Origin: Paraburkholderia sp. FT54
GTDB lineage: Bacteria > Pseudomonadota > Gammaproteobacteria > Burkholderiales > Burkholderiaceae
NCBI RefSeq assembly: GCF_031585635.1
Contig: NZ_CP134196.1
Location: 1,426,001 to 1,490,000, forward strand
Direction of reading: 5' to 3'
Length of the DNA: 64,000 bases
Under the pieces are notes generated by a model. The model did not search any database. It was given only the letters and a program-made list of their open reading frames with translations, and was not told the DNA's origin. Positions 1 through 8,522 of the stretch are shown here, one piece after another (within the stretch, counting starts at the first letter, position 1; each line of letters opens with the position of its first letter). Both the position numbers and the translations under genes were made by a program.

Positions 1-657
1 ATCACGCTGGCGGGTTTGCCGCGGCACGTTGCCGTGGCGGCGGAGCCCGTGGCCGGCAATGCGCCGAATTCGATTCCACCCGCTGAAGCGCTCGACCGGT
101 TGATGCAGGGCAACGCCCGCTACGCTGCGAATACCCCTTCAAACAAGGACTTTTCCGCCGGACGCGCGGCGCGTGTTCCGGCGCAATATCCGATTGCCGC
201 CATCGTCGGTTGCGCGGATTCGCGGGTCGCGCCGGAACTCGCTTTCGATCAGGGGCCGGGCGATCTGTTCGTGGTGCGCGTGGCGGGCAATTTCGTCAAC
301 AACGATATTCTCGCGAGCCTCGAGTATGGCGTCGAGTTTCTCGGCGTGCCGCTCATCATGGTGCTCGGGCACACCAACTGTGGTGCGGTGACCGCCGCGG
401 TCAAGGTGCTCAAAGATGGAACCCATTTGCCGGGCCATCTGCCCGAACTGGTCCGCGCGATCAAGCCGGCCGTGCAGCTGGCGAACGCGGGCCACGGCGA
501 GGATCTCGTTGCGCAGGCCACGCTCGAAAACGTCAGGTTGAACACCAATCGCCTGATGGTGTCGAAGCCGCTCATCGGCCCCTACGTGAAGAGCGGGAAG
601 GTCAAGGTTGTCGGTGGCGTCTACGATCTGGCGACGGGCAAGATCACGCTGCTCTGA
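1..657 (+). CDS. Beta-class carbonic anhydrase, 5' end missing
   Basis: Zinc enzyme that interconverts CO2 and bicarbonate. The reading frame is open to the first base of the window, so the true start lies upstream; 218 codons are visible. The beta-class zinc site is clear: Cys and Asp-Arg in VGCADSRVAPE, then His and Cys in VLGHTNCGAV. The first visible residues (ITLAGLPRHVAVAAEPV) read like the end of a signal peptide. Some beta-carbonic anhydrases of proteobacteria carry a Tat signal, so a periplasmic location is an inference. It converges on alkB with only 15 bases between the stops. Confidence 0.9.
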   Translation: MTLAGLPRHVAVAAEPVAGNAPNSIPPAEALDRLMQGNARYAANTPSNKDFSAGRAARVPAQYPIAAIVGCADSRVAPELAFDQGPGDLFVVRVAGNFVNNDILASLEYGVEFLGVPLIMVLGHTNCGAVTAAVKVLKDGTHLPGHLPELVRAIKPAVQLANAGHGEDLVAQATLENVRLNTNRLMVSKPLIGPYVKSGKVKVVGGVYDLATGKITLL

Positions 658-672
658 CACGCCTCCCGTCGG

Positions 673-1260
673 TCAGCCGCTGAAGCAGCGAAACGCAAGA
701 CTGATGCGCGGCTGCGTCGCGCCCGCAAGCTTGGGAATGCCATGCTCATGGGTGAATTGCGACGCATAGCTCATGACAAGGCAACTGCCGGGTTCCAGTT
801 CGATATGCAGGGTGCGGCCGGAACTGGTGCCGGTCTTCGGCCGGATCGACATACGGCGGCTCGCGCCGAGCGAGATGATGGCAATCGGCTGAGCGGGCAC
901 CAGCTTCTCCGTCTTGTCGCTGTGAAGCGCGACACTGTCGCTGCCGTCGCGATAGAGATTGAGACCGACGCGATTGAATGGCGCGTCCACGAGGGCGCGC
1001 ACGGCTTCGAATGCTTCGCCCAATGGCGCGGGCAGGTCGCCGGAATCACGCGCGAAAGTTGCGAGCAGGCGCGGCACGGCAACCTCGCGCTCGTACATCA
1101 TGCGCTGCTGACTGAGCCAGCCGACATTGCGCAGCGCCGCCTCGAACCACTGCCGCGCCGTGGCAGCCGGGATCGACTCGGGCAGATAGCGGATCCCGCC
1201 TTCCTCGTCGTGGAGAAGGGACACGGGCTCGGGCGCGAATAGAGCTTGCTGGGACACCAT
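673..1260 (-). CDS. alkB: AlkB-like 2-oxoglutarate/Fe(II) dioxygenase, DNA/RNA alkylation repair
   Basis: Oxidative demethylase that removes methyl lesions such as 1-methyladenine and 3-methylcytosine from nucleic acids. The 195-residue product has the iron-binding HSD (HxD) in VALHSDKTEKL, the distal His in FTHEHGIPK, and the C-terminal RISLAFR that supplies the 2-oxoglutarate-binding arginines of the family. I chose the ATG giving MVSQQALF; a longer frame reaches 1359 but would cross the promoter. A consensus LexA box with an overlapping TATAAT lies about 60-85 bases upstream, so SOS control is likely. Confidence 0.9.
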   Translation of the reverse strand: MVSQQALFAPEPVSLLHDEEGGIRYLPESIPAATARQWFEAALRNVGWLSQQRMMYEREVAVPRLLATFARDSGDLPAPLGEAFEAVRALVDAPFNRVGLNLYRDGSDSVALHSDKTEKLVPAQPIAIISLGASRRMSIRPKTGTSSGRTLHIELEPGSCLVMSYASQFTHEHGIPKLAGATQPRISLAFRCFSG

Positions 1261-1320
1261 GATTCCGACGTGAGCGGGGAGCCGCCGGCTCGGGAAACGG
1301 AGCGGCGGCTCGGACAGGTC

Positions 1321-1344
1321 ATTATACTGTGTTTTTATACAGTA
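1321..1344 (-). promoter_or_regulatory. LexA (SOS) box overlapping the -10 of alkB
   Basis: Positions 1325-1344 read TACTGT, eight bases (GTTTTTAT), then ACAGTA, a perfect 6+6 match to the CTGT-N8-ACAG LexA operator. On the minus strand 1326-1321 reads TATAAT, a consensus -10, so LexA would occlude the promoter of alkB. No good -35 is visible, which is common in tightly repressed promoters. Confidence 0.85.
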
Positions 1345-1386
1345 CTCGTGGCCTGTCATGCGCGCGGGGCCGCCCTCCGCACGGAC

Positions 1387-3060
1387 TCACTCGCCCGGGC
1401 TATACAGGTCGAGCAGCTTGAGCGTCACGCCATTGGTCCAGCCGAAGCCATCCTGCAGCGGATATTCGCCACCGCCGCCGCCGCCCGTTCCCGCACCTTC
1501 CACCACGTATTTCTCGACCAGCTTCTGATCGGACGCATAGACGCCTTTGACATCGGTGAGGAAGCGCGTGCCGATCTGCTGCGCGAGCGCGTCCTGGCCA
1601 TAGCGCTTCAAGCCCTGGATGGCGGCCCAGTGCAGCGGCGCCCAGCCGTTCGGCGCATCCCACTGCTGCGTCGTGTTGTAGGTCGTCGTGACGAGGCCGC
1701 CCGGTTGCAACAAGGTCGACTGCACCTGTTTCGCTGTCTTGAGCGCGCGCTCCGGCCACGCCGCTCCGACGAAGAGCGGAAACACCATCGCCGCGGTCTT
1801 GTTGTCGCGCGGTTTGGCGAGTTGCCAGTCGTAGTCGCCGTAATAGCCGTTGGGATTCCACAGATAGCGGTTGATGCCGAGCGCACGCTTCGCGGCGCGT
1901 TGCGCGAATTCGCCGACACAGCGGAAATCGCGCGTCTCGCCGCAACCTTTGGCGATAGTGATCTCCAGATGGAACATCAGGCTGTTCAGGTCGACCGGAA
2001 TGATCGACGTGGTGCGCACGGTCGCGAGCGTCATGTTGTCGCCGAACCAGCGTGAGCTGAAATCCCAGCCGCTTTCGGCGGTCGCCCGCAACTCGCGGTA
2101 GACGTCGTTGGGATTGCGGCCGGTGGCCTGCTGGGCGGTCTGGATGTCCTCCAGATACGATTCATCGCGCGCCGTGTCGAGCTCATCCCAGTAGCGGTTG
2201 AGCACCGTGCGATCCGGCATCACGACGACATTGCGCGTGGCCGAGCCGGGTTGCGTGGTGTTCTCGCCCTGCATCCAGTACGCGTATTCGTTGCGCAACG
2301 CCGGCAAATACTTCTGATAGACGCCGTGGCCTTCCACCTTCGCCGCGAGCTCCACCATGTGCGAGAAAAACGGCGGCTGTGAACGGTCGAGATAGTAGGT
2401 GCGATTGCCGTTCGGAATGTGGCCGAAGGTTTTGATCTCGTAGGCGAAGTTGTCGAGCATATCGTCGACGAGATTTTCGTTGCCCGATTCCTGCAGCCCC
2501 AGCATCGTGAAGTACGTGTCCCAGTAGTAGCCTTCGCGGAAGCGGCCGCCCGGCACCACATACGGTTTCGGCAACGGAATCAGCGAACTGTTCGGCGGCG
2601 CGCTGGTAGTGGTGCGGGTCAGCGCGGGCCACAGCCAGTTGATGTGCTCACGCAGCGTCTGATTGGCGGGCGGCGTGATGACTGGCTCGCTCGGCGGCGT
2701 GAAATATTTATTGACGAACTTCGCCAGCGAAAAACCGGGGTTGTTCTTGTGCTGCTCGTACAGTTGCACGATTGTGGCGGGATCGATATTCGGCGTCGCA
2801 TCGACGAAGGTCTTCTGGTCGGGATAGATCTGCGCGGTTTGCACCGCGACGAAGAGATCGCCGTAGAGTATGTCGGGCGCGGGCGGAAGCGTGCCGCCCA
2901 CCTGGGTGTCGGCATGACAGACGCCGGCAAGACTGATCAGGAAAACGAAGCTTGAAGCGGCGGCTATGCGGTGCAGCCTGGTGGATTCAGCCGTTGGGAA
3001 AGAGGTGCGAGATGCGGTGCCGGCGCGGCCGAAGTCGCGCAGTTGCGATGACTCAATCAT
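1387..3060 (-). CDS. treA: Periplasmic alpha,alpha-trehalase (GH37)
   Basis: Hydrolyses trehalose to two glucoses in the periplasm. The 557-residue product carries trehalase signature 1 ([14 protein letters not shown], residues 170-183), signature 2 ([10 protein letters not shown], 466-475) and the glycine-rich segment followed by [10 protein letters not shown] (about 524-541). Asp333 in GWDFSSRW and Glu532 in EYPLQ match the catalytic pair of the E. coli enzyme by motif. A signal peptide ends near CHA-DTQ (residue 50). The ATG at 3060 is preceded by GGAGGAG, so it is preferred over the upstream in-frame start at 3144. It stands alone; no trehalose transport genes are adjacent. Confidence 0.93.
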   Translation of the reverse strand: MIESSQLRDFGRAGTASRTSFPTAESTRLHRIAAASSFVFLISLAGVCHADTQVGGTLPPAPDILYGDLFVAVQTAQIYPDQKTFVDATPNIDPATIVQLYEQHKNNPGFSLAKFVNKYFTPPSEPVITPPANQTLREHINWLWPALTRTTTSAPPNSSLIPLPKPYVVPGGRFREGYYWDTYFTMLGLQESGNENLVDDMLDNFAYEIKTFGHIPNGNRTYYLDRSQPPFFSHMVELAAKVEGHGVYQKYLPALRNEYAYWMQGENTTQPGSATRNVVVMPDRTVLNRYWDELDTARDESYLEDIQTAQQATGRNPNDVYRELRATAESGWDFSSRWFGDNMTLATVRTTSIIPVDLNSLMFHLEITIAKGCGETRDFRCVGEFAQRAAKRALGINRYLWNPNGYYGDYDWQLAKPRDNKTAAMVFPLFVGAAWPERALKTAKQVQSTLLQPGGLVTTTYNTTQQWDAPNGWAPLHWAAIQGLKRYGQDALAQQIGTRFLTDVKGVYASDQKLVEKYVVEGAGTGGGGGGEYPLQDGFGWTNGVTLKLLDLYSPGE

Positions 3061-3754
3061 GTCTCCTCCAGAGGAATGGACAACAGGATTGGTCTGCCTC
3101 GCGCCCGCTATTTCTTCTTGGGATGACCAGGGCGTGGCTAGCATCGCACAAATTACAGGGCGTTACAAACGGCTATGCGAGCGGCATGCGCGACCGTGCA
3201 TTCGCTGCGCTGCACAAGCCGGGCCGGGGCGCTCAAGCCGCGCGATGCCGTGGCCGGCGCGGTCGGTTTTGTCGGCGTTGTGTTCGTGGTACGCGCGGAC
3301 GGCTTGCATTCGAACTGGCTCGGCCCGTCCTGCTGATGTCGAGCGCCTTCTTCGGCGCGCTATCGATCATTCAGATCAAGCGCATTCGCGCCTCCGACGA
3401 TTCGGGCACCACGGTGCTGTGCGCGCTGGCTTGCCGAACTTCCCACATTGCTTCGCAGTTCAAAATATCGTCGGGAAAAATGCGCATTGAAGCTGGCTTT
3501 TTCGGCCAATCGGGCATGCACAATCGGACGATTCGACGCCTGAATAATATAAATAGAAAATGGGTGAGTCCAGTTCGCGTGCGCCTTCGTACGTCACTTG
3601 ATCGGTCGAACCCGCGGTCGAATCCGCGGCGCGAACTCGCGGTCATCGCGGCGGCGTCGAATATGCCCGTTCGCCGCTAACCCTCTGATGAATTCGGCAC
3701 ACGTTTTGTGAATCCGCGCACGCGCACGTAACACGGCTGGAAGAGGGATACGTC
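3061..3754. other. Gene-poor stretch between treA and the DUF4148-like gene
   Basis: About 690 bases with no convincing intact gene. It must hold the treA promoter (minus strand) and the promoter for the gene at 3755. The middle (about 3215-3425) looks like a decayed permease fragment, listed separately. The section from 3530 to 3600 is locally AT-rich. Confidence 0.6.
3215..3425 (+). pseudogene. Frameshifted remnant of a DMT/EamA-family permease
   Basis: From 3232 one frame reads LKPRDAVAGAVGFVGVVFVV, typical of the helix around the middle of DMT (EamA) permeases, and ends at a stop at 3334. From 3333 the next frame continues with LMSSAFFGALSIIQIKRIRA followed by SDDSGTTVL, which resembles the next helix and the conserved DSxxT stretch of the same family. 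Together they look like one gene piece broken by a frameshift and truncated on both sides. No start codon or full permease can be assembled. Family assignment is by eye. Confidence 0.45.
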
Positions 3755-4726
3755 ATGTACAGCGAACCCAGGAAGATCGTTCTCGCAAGCCTTGTCGTCA
3801 GCGCGGTTGCAATCGCCGCCTATGTAGCGCAGTCCGGCAAACCCTGGCCGTCGAGGGACGAATTCGGTTCCGCGCGCGGTGACACGTCGGCTTACCGCAC
3901 GCGCGGCGACACCATCAGCGGCGCCGTCATATCCGGTCCGGTCATTGCTCGCAGCGCTTCGAGCAGCGCGATGGCCGGCAGCCCGCAGCCGGCGCGCAAC
4001 GGTCTGCAAGGCAACAATCCTGCCGCCGCGCAGGCGCAACCGGTCGCGGTTCGTTCTGCCCATCAGGACGACGAGCAGGTTCGCGCACTGCAAAAGGAAA
4101 TGCGGGCGCGCGCGAATAACGAGCAACGTGCACTGGCGGCGGCGCGAGTCGAGAAGACGCCGCAGTCCGCTTCGAAGCCAGCACACGTGTCTTCGTCGAC
4201 GAAGCACGGCCGGTCGCGTGAAGGCCGCTATGCGGCCCGCGAACACACGAACCACGCAGCGGGCTATGCGCAGAGCCAGGAGGCGTTGGACAACCTGGTA
4301 GCGCGCCTCGATCGCCATAGCGCGCCGAACGTGAGAACGCCCGCGGCCAGCGGACCGGCTATGGCAAGTCAGCCGTCGTCTATCCAGGCAGGGATGAAAG
4401 TGACGCAGAGCGCGAGCAGCGCACCCGTTGCGGCACCGGCAGCGGCGGTCGAACAGGGGGCGCAAAAACCGCCAGTGGTATCGCCTGTGTCAGCGCAGCC
4501 ACAAGCCGAACTGGCCACACAAACCACGCTGCCATCACCGCCGTTGGTTCAGTCCACATCGTCCGGCGGCACGGCGGTGAAAACCGACGACGGCCCGAAA
4601 ACACGCTCGCAGGTGCGCGCGGAGATCGTTCGCGCCCGGCAGAACGGCGGGCTTCCGGCGTTCGGCAATCCCGACCCCGCGGGGCCGGGCGGGGCGCCGA
4701 GCCTTACTGGCGCGCCCCGTCCGTGA
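3755..4726 (+). CDS. Membrane-anchored low-complexity protein with DUF4148-like C-terminus
   Basis: A 323-residue protein of unknown role. Residues 7-25 form one hydrophobic helix with a short cytoplasmic N-terminus, so the rest is probably periplasmic. The middle is rich in Ala, Ser, Gln and Pro. Near the end, TRSQVRAEIVRARQNGGLP matches the TRxQVRxEL...G pattern of DUF4148, normally found right after the signal peptide of small Burkholderiaceae exported proteins. Placing it at the C-terminus of a long anchored protein is unusual. GAAGAGGGA precedes the ATG. Function unknown. Confidence 0.65.
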   Translation: MYSEPRKIVLASLVVSAVAIAAYVAQSGKPWPSRDEFGSARGDTSAYRTRGDTISGAVISGPVIARSASSSAMAGSPQPARNGLQGNNPAAAQAQPVAVRSAHQDDEQVRALQKEMRARANNEQRALAAARVEKTPQSASKPAHVSSSTKHGRSREGRYAAREHTNHAAGYAQSQEALDNLVARLDRHSAPNVRTPAASGPAMASQPSSIQAGMKVTQSASSAPVAAPAAAVEQGAQKPPVVSPVSAQPQAELATQTTLPSPPLVQSTSSGGTAVKTDDGPKTRSQVRAEIVRARQNGGLPAFGNPDPAGPGGAPSLTGAPRP

Positions 4727-4768
4727 CGGCTGTGCGAACCGACCATCAACGGAAGGTTAACCAGAGAT

Positions 4769-5548
4769 TCAATTCAGCGAAGCCGCGAGCCGCGCGAAGG
4801 TGGGTTCGTCGGTGCGATCGAAGGCGAGCGGCGTGACCGACACGCGCGCCGAAGCCACCACGGCCGTTTCGCTATCGGGATCGTTCGCGCGTGCGCCGCG
4901 TTGAAAGCGCAACCAGTGATAGGCCATGCCGCGCGGATCGACTTGCGGCAACACGTCGATATCTTCAACGAGTCCAACGCCCTGGCGAGTCGGCGTGAGC
5001 GGACCGGCAAGCGCTGCGTCGACATCGGGAAAGTTGATGTTCAGACAGGTCGGCACGGCATGCTCGATCGCGAGCAACTGGCGGATCACGCCGGGCGCAA
5101 GCGCACGCGCGGTGTCCCAGCGCACGTTGTCGCGGTTGCTGAAAGTCTGGCTCAGCGCGAACGACGGCAAGCCGAGCAACAAGCCCGTCATGGCGGCGCC
5201 GACGGTGCCTGAAAACATGGTTTCGACACCGAGATTGCCGCCACGATTGATGCCGGAAAGAATCAGCGTGGGCGGCGCATCGCGCATCAGGTGGCGCACG
5301 CCCATCACGACGCAATCGCCGGGCGTTCCGGCCACGCCGAAGCGCCGCTCGCCCTGGCGGCTCACACGCAACGGCGAATGCAGGCTGATCGAATGCGACG
5401 TGCCGCTCTGATCATGCTCGGGTGCGACCACCCAGACTTCGTGCGCGAGCTCGGCGGCAACGGCTTCGAGCACGGCGAGGCCGGGCGCGTCGATACCGTC
5501 GTCGTTCGTCAACAGGACCCGCGGCACTTTGGTTTCATGGGCAGACAT
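4769..5548 (-). CDS. surE: 5'/3'-nucleotidase SurE
   Basis: Metal-dependent nucleoside monophosphate phosphatase, linked in many bacteria to stationary-phase survival. The 259-residue protein starts with the metal-site motif LLTNDDGIDAPG, then PEHDQSGTSHSISL and the ILSGINRGGNLG loop, all hallmarks of SurE. Length is normal for the family. It is not followed by pcm, nlpD or rpoS as in many proteobacteria, so this may be a second, stand-alone copy. It is divergent from the epoxide hydrolase gene. Confidence 0.93.
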   Translation of the reverse strand: MSAHETKVPRVLLTNDDGIDAPGLAVLEAVAAELAHEVWVVAPEHDQSGTSHSISLHSPLRVSRQGERRFGVAGTPGDCVVMGVRHLMRDAPPTLILSGINRGGNLGVETMFSGTVGAAMTGLLLGLPSFALSQTFSNRDNVRWDTARALAPGVIRQLLAIEHAVPTCLNINFPDVDAALAGPLTPTRQGVGLVEDIDVLPQVDPRGMAYHWLRFQRGARANDPDSETAVVASARVSVTPLAFDRTDEPTFARLAASLN

Positions 5549-5804
5549 CGCAGCAAACTCCTCTCGGTGGGTAAGGGAAGCCTCATTATCCAGCTATCGG
5601 CCGGCGCGCGCGTCGCAGCAATCCGGACAGAGCGAGCGCTTGAGGCACAGCAGTCTCCAGGACGCAAAACAGAAAATGCGCCATTGTGTACCATGCGGAT
5701 TACCTCGTGCCTGCTCGCTGCCTCAGTGGACAAACTGAGCGAGGCGTGGACTTTTCTGTTTGAGTTTGATTCGCACATCAACCTTCACACGGTCCCGAAT
5801 TGCC

Positions 5805-6974
5805 ATGCAAATACAACCGTTCCAGATTGCCATCGCCGATCACGATATCGACGATCTTCGCCGGCGTATTCGCGCGACACGCTGGGCGCCGGCGACGCCG
5901 TCGCCCGCCTGGCAACAGGGTGTCGAATCCGCATGGCTGCGCGAACTGGCTGAGTATTGGGCGGAACGTTTCGACTGGCGCGCGGCCGAACGCGGCCTGA
6001 ATCAGCAGCCGCAATTTCTCGCGGATGTACACGGGCAGCGCGTGCATTTCGTCCATCGCCGTGGCGCGGGCCCGGCGCCTTATCCGCTCGTGATCACGCA
6101 TGGCTGGCCTGGATCGTTCTTCGAGTTCCATGCCTTGCTCGATCGACTGTGCGACCCGACCGCGTCCGGTGGTGATGCTGCCGACGCCTTCGATGTCGTC
6201 GTGCCGTCGTTGCCGGGCTTCGCGTTTTCGCAGGCGCCCGCGCAGCCCGGCATGTCCGCGTTTCAGGTGGCGGATCTGTGGGCGTCGCTGATGCAAGGCC
6301 TCGGTTATGAGCGCTTCGGCGCGCAGGGCGGCGATCTCGGCGCCGGTGTGTCGATCGCGCTCGCCGCGCGGCACCCGCAAGCTGTCGACGGCATTCACCT
6401 CAACTTCCTGCCGAGTTCGTATGAGCCGGCCATCGGCGCGGCGCAGAAACCGCTCACGGCGGCGGAGGAAAACTTCCTGCGGGAGAAAGACGAGTGGGCC
6501 GCGCTCGAAGGCGGTTATGCGCACATGCACAGCACCAAACCGCAGACGCTGGCTGCGTCGCTCAATGATTCGCCCGTGGGGCTGGCGGCATGGATCGGCG
6601 AGAAGTTTCGCGCGTGGAGCGATTGCGAAGGGGATGTGGAGCGAGTGTTTTCCAAAGACGAGCTGCTCACCAACATCTCGCTCTACTGGCACACGCAATG
6701 TATCGGCCCGGCGGTGCGGATGTACTGGGAAAATCGCTTGCAGCCGATGCGCTTCGCCGAAGGACAACGGGTCGTGCCGCCCGTGGGTTTCGCGCACTTT
6801 CCGAAAGAGATCAATCACCCGCCGCGCAGTTGGCTGGAAAGAACTTTCGACGTCTTGCAATGGACCGACATGCCGGCCGGTGGTCATTTCGCCGCGATGG
6901 AAAAGCCCGATTTGCTCGCCGCCGAAATTCGCCAGTTTTTCAGGCCGTTGCGGCAGCAGCGACGCCAGTCATAA
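5805..6974 (+). CDS. Epoxide hydrolase (EHN-type alpha/beta hydrolase)
   Basis: Probable hydrolase that opens epoxides to diols, cytoplasmic. Residues 1-105 fit the epoxide hydrolase N-terminal domain (MQIQPFQIAIADHDIDDLRRRI). The oxyanion loop is HGWPGSF (99-105), the nucleophile is Asp177 in GAQGGDLGAG, and the C-terminal GGHFAAMEKP supplies the histidine. The 389-residue length is usual for the juvenile-hormone/microsomal-like class. The ATG at 5805 gives the canonical N-terminus; an earlier in-frame start at 5760 adds an unlikely extension. The natural substrate cannot be told. Confidence 0.87.
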   Translation: MQIQPFQIAIADHDIDDLRRRIRATRWAPATPSPAWQQGVESAWLRELAEYWAERFDWRAAERGLNQQPQFLADVHGQRVHFVHRRGAGPAPYPLVITHGWPGSFFEFHALLDRLCDPTASGGDAADAFDVVVPSLPGFAFSQAPAQPGMSAFQVADLWASLMQGLGYERFGAQGGDLGAGVSIALAARHPQAVDGIHLNFLPSSYEPAIGAAQKPLTAAEENFLREKDEWAALEGGYAHMHSTKPQTLAASLNDSPVGLAAWIGEKFRAWSDCEGDVERVFSKDELLTNISLYWHTQCIGPAVRMYWENRLQPMRFAEGQRVVPPVGFAHFPKEINHPPRSWLERTFDVLQWTDMPAGGHFAAMEKPDLLAAEIRQFFRPLRQQRRQS

Positions 6975-7486
6975 CGCGGCCGCGACCTTGGACCGCACTG
7001 CCGGGGAAAGCGCAAACGAATCGGACACGGCGGAATAAGGCTTTCGAGTGTCGTAAAGTTACGAACGCGTGGATGTGAAAACGCGTGTTTTGCCAATCGT
7101 AAGCACATCGACGGAATCGCTAACGGGTAAGTTATTCGCCACTCTGAATAGCGGGTCCGCAATTATTGCGCGATGCCGTTGGTCCACGTGAACATGCGAC
7201 AGCATCCGCGTCATGTCTCTCTGCCTTTTGGCGGAAAGGCGATGCAAGGACGTGAAACGATAGACCATACGTGATGCCTGATACCTGCGCCCCGGTTCAT
7301 CCGATTCCATCGCCGCAGATCAGCGTGCCCGGCTCGAACGTGACGGCAGGATGACACGAGTCGCGGCTTCAATACTGCGCAGCTTGCGGGGGCTTCTGTG
7401 CCCCACGTAAGAACATGTGATCAACCTCCGACAGTAACGGCAGCGCTCAATAGGCGATCCGTCGCTCACTCGTGCTGAGGAGCAAT
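6975..7486. other. Intergenic stretch, no gene seen
   Basis: About 510 bases without a convincing coding frame on either strand; the short frames present have low-quality composition and no ribosome binding site. A small hairpin (GGGGC, loop TTCTGT, GCCCC at 7389-7404) is visible. The sequence just before 7487 contains the ribosome binding site of the next gene. Confidence 0.5.
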
Positions 7487-8461
7487 GTGAATCTTTTTCC
7501 TTGCACTCTCGTTTATGTAGATGCCGATGCGAAGCCGGGTCCCAACTCGACCAATCGCGATCCACTCTCGTACGTGAGCCAGGCAATCTGCCTGAATAAC
7601 AGCTTGCGGCGCGTGGGCATGCCGACCTTGACCATCATGACCAACGCGCCGGATCTGGTCGCGCGCCGGCTCGAGGGCATGCCGACGGAAAATCGCCCGG
7701 CAGTCACGACCCTCACGGCGACGATCGAGTTGCCGAAGAACACGCCGTTCTACGCCGCGCATTTCAAACTCGATCTGCTGGACCAGGTGGCGGAGACCTT
7801 GCCCGCCGACACGATGATGTTGTTGCTCGACGCCGACATGGTGGCGCTGCTTCCGCTCGACCACGCGCTAGTCGAACGATGTGCGCAAGCGGGCCTCGGC
7901 GTATTCGATATTTCGGATCAGGTGTTTCCGGCTTACGGCAGCGTGCGCGTGGTCGCGGATCTGGAGATCGTCGCAGACCAGCAGTTGAGAAATCCGCGCT
8001 GGTACGGCGGCGAATTTCTACTTGCGACACCCGCTTCGTTGCGCCGGTTGGTCCCGCGCGCGCGCGCCAGTTACGCACGCTATCTCAGCGAAAGCGAACG
8101 CGTGAGGCACCACGGCGACGAAGTGTTCATCTCGGCCGCACTCAATGCGCTCAGCGACGAAGGGCACGTGCTGATCGAAGTCGGCGCCTATCAGGCCGTG
8201 GGGCGTCATTGGCCCGGCAACAACTATCGCGACTTGCGCTGGTTTCGCTGCTGTTCGTTCGTCCATTTGCCCGGCGGCAAGTCACTGCTCGAAAAAGAAG
8301 CGCGCTTCGACGATTTTGTGCCGGACCGTTTCTGGCGGCACATGCGCGTGGCGCATCTGCGTGGCCGCGTGCGCCACGCGGTCAAGCGGATCGCGAGAAT
8401 GCTGAGCGTGGAGCGGCTCGCGACGCGCTCCGCGTATGCGCTGCGCGGCGTGAAGAGCTAG
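7487..8461 (+). CDS. Glycosyltransferase-like protein (GT-A type fold suspected)
   Basis: A 324-residue soluble protein that I cannot name. The early part (LVYVDADAKPGP) and the central MMLLLDADMVALL resemble the DxD-containing strand of nucleotide-sugar transferases that bind a metal; WYGGEFLLAT further on fits the acceptor-side region of such folds. The C-terminus is basic. GAGGAG at 7477-7482 points to the GTG at 7487 as start; an in-frame GTG lies at 7472. No other polysaccharide genes are close, so role and acceptor are unknown. Confidence 0.55.
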   Translation: MNLFPCTLVYVDADAKPGPNSTNRDPLSYVSQAICLNNSLRRVGMPTLTIMTNAPDLVARRLEGMPTENRPAVTTLTATIELPKNTPFYAAHFKLDLLDQVAETLPADTMMLLLDADMVALLPLDHALVERCAQAGLGVFDISDQVFPAYGSVRVVADLEIVADQQLRNPRWYGGEFLLATPASLRRLVPRARASYARYLSESERVRHHGDEVFISAALNALSDEGHVLIEVGAYQAVGRHWPGNNYRDLRWFRCCSFVHLPGGKSLLEKEARFDDFVPDRFWRHMRVAHLRGRVRHAVKRIARMLSVERLATRSAYALRGVKS

Positions 8462-8482
8462 CCGCGTCAGTCACATGCACAT

Positions 8483-8502
8483 GCGGTGCGCGCCCGCACC
8501 GC
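8483..8502. terminator. Hairpin between two convergent genes
   Basis: GCGGTGCG, four-base loop CGCC, CGCACCGC: a perfect 8-bp stem 22 bases after the glycosyltransferase-like gene and 20 bases after the end of the TIGR03118 gene on the other strand. There is no T-run, so activity as an intrinsic terminator is uncertain. Confidence 0.4.
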
Positions 8503-8522
8503 GCGCGCCGCTCGCGCGCTCG

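Noticed and set aside
2952..3680. 242-codon plus-strand frame overlapping the treA start
   Set aside because: Runs antisense over the treA N-terminus, is Arg-rich with shadow-type composition, and only a small part looks protein-like (listed as the DMT remnant).
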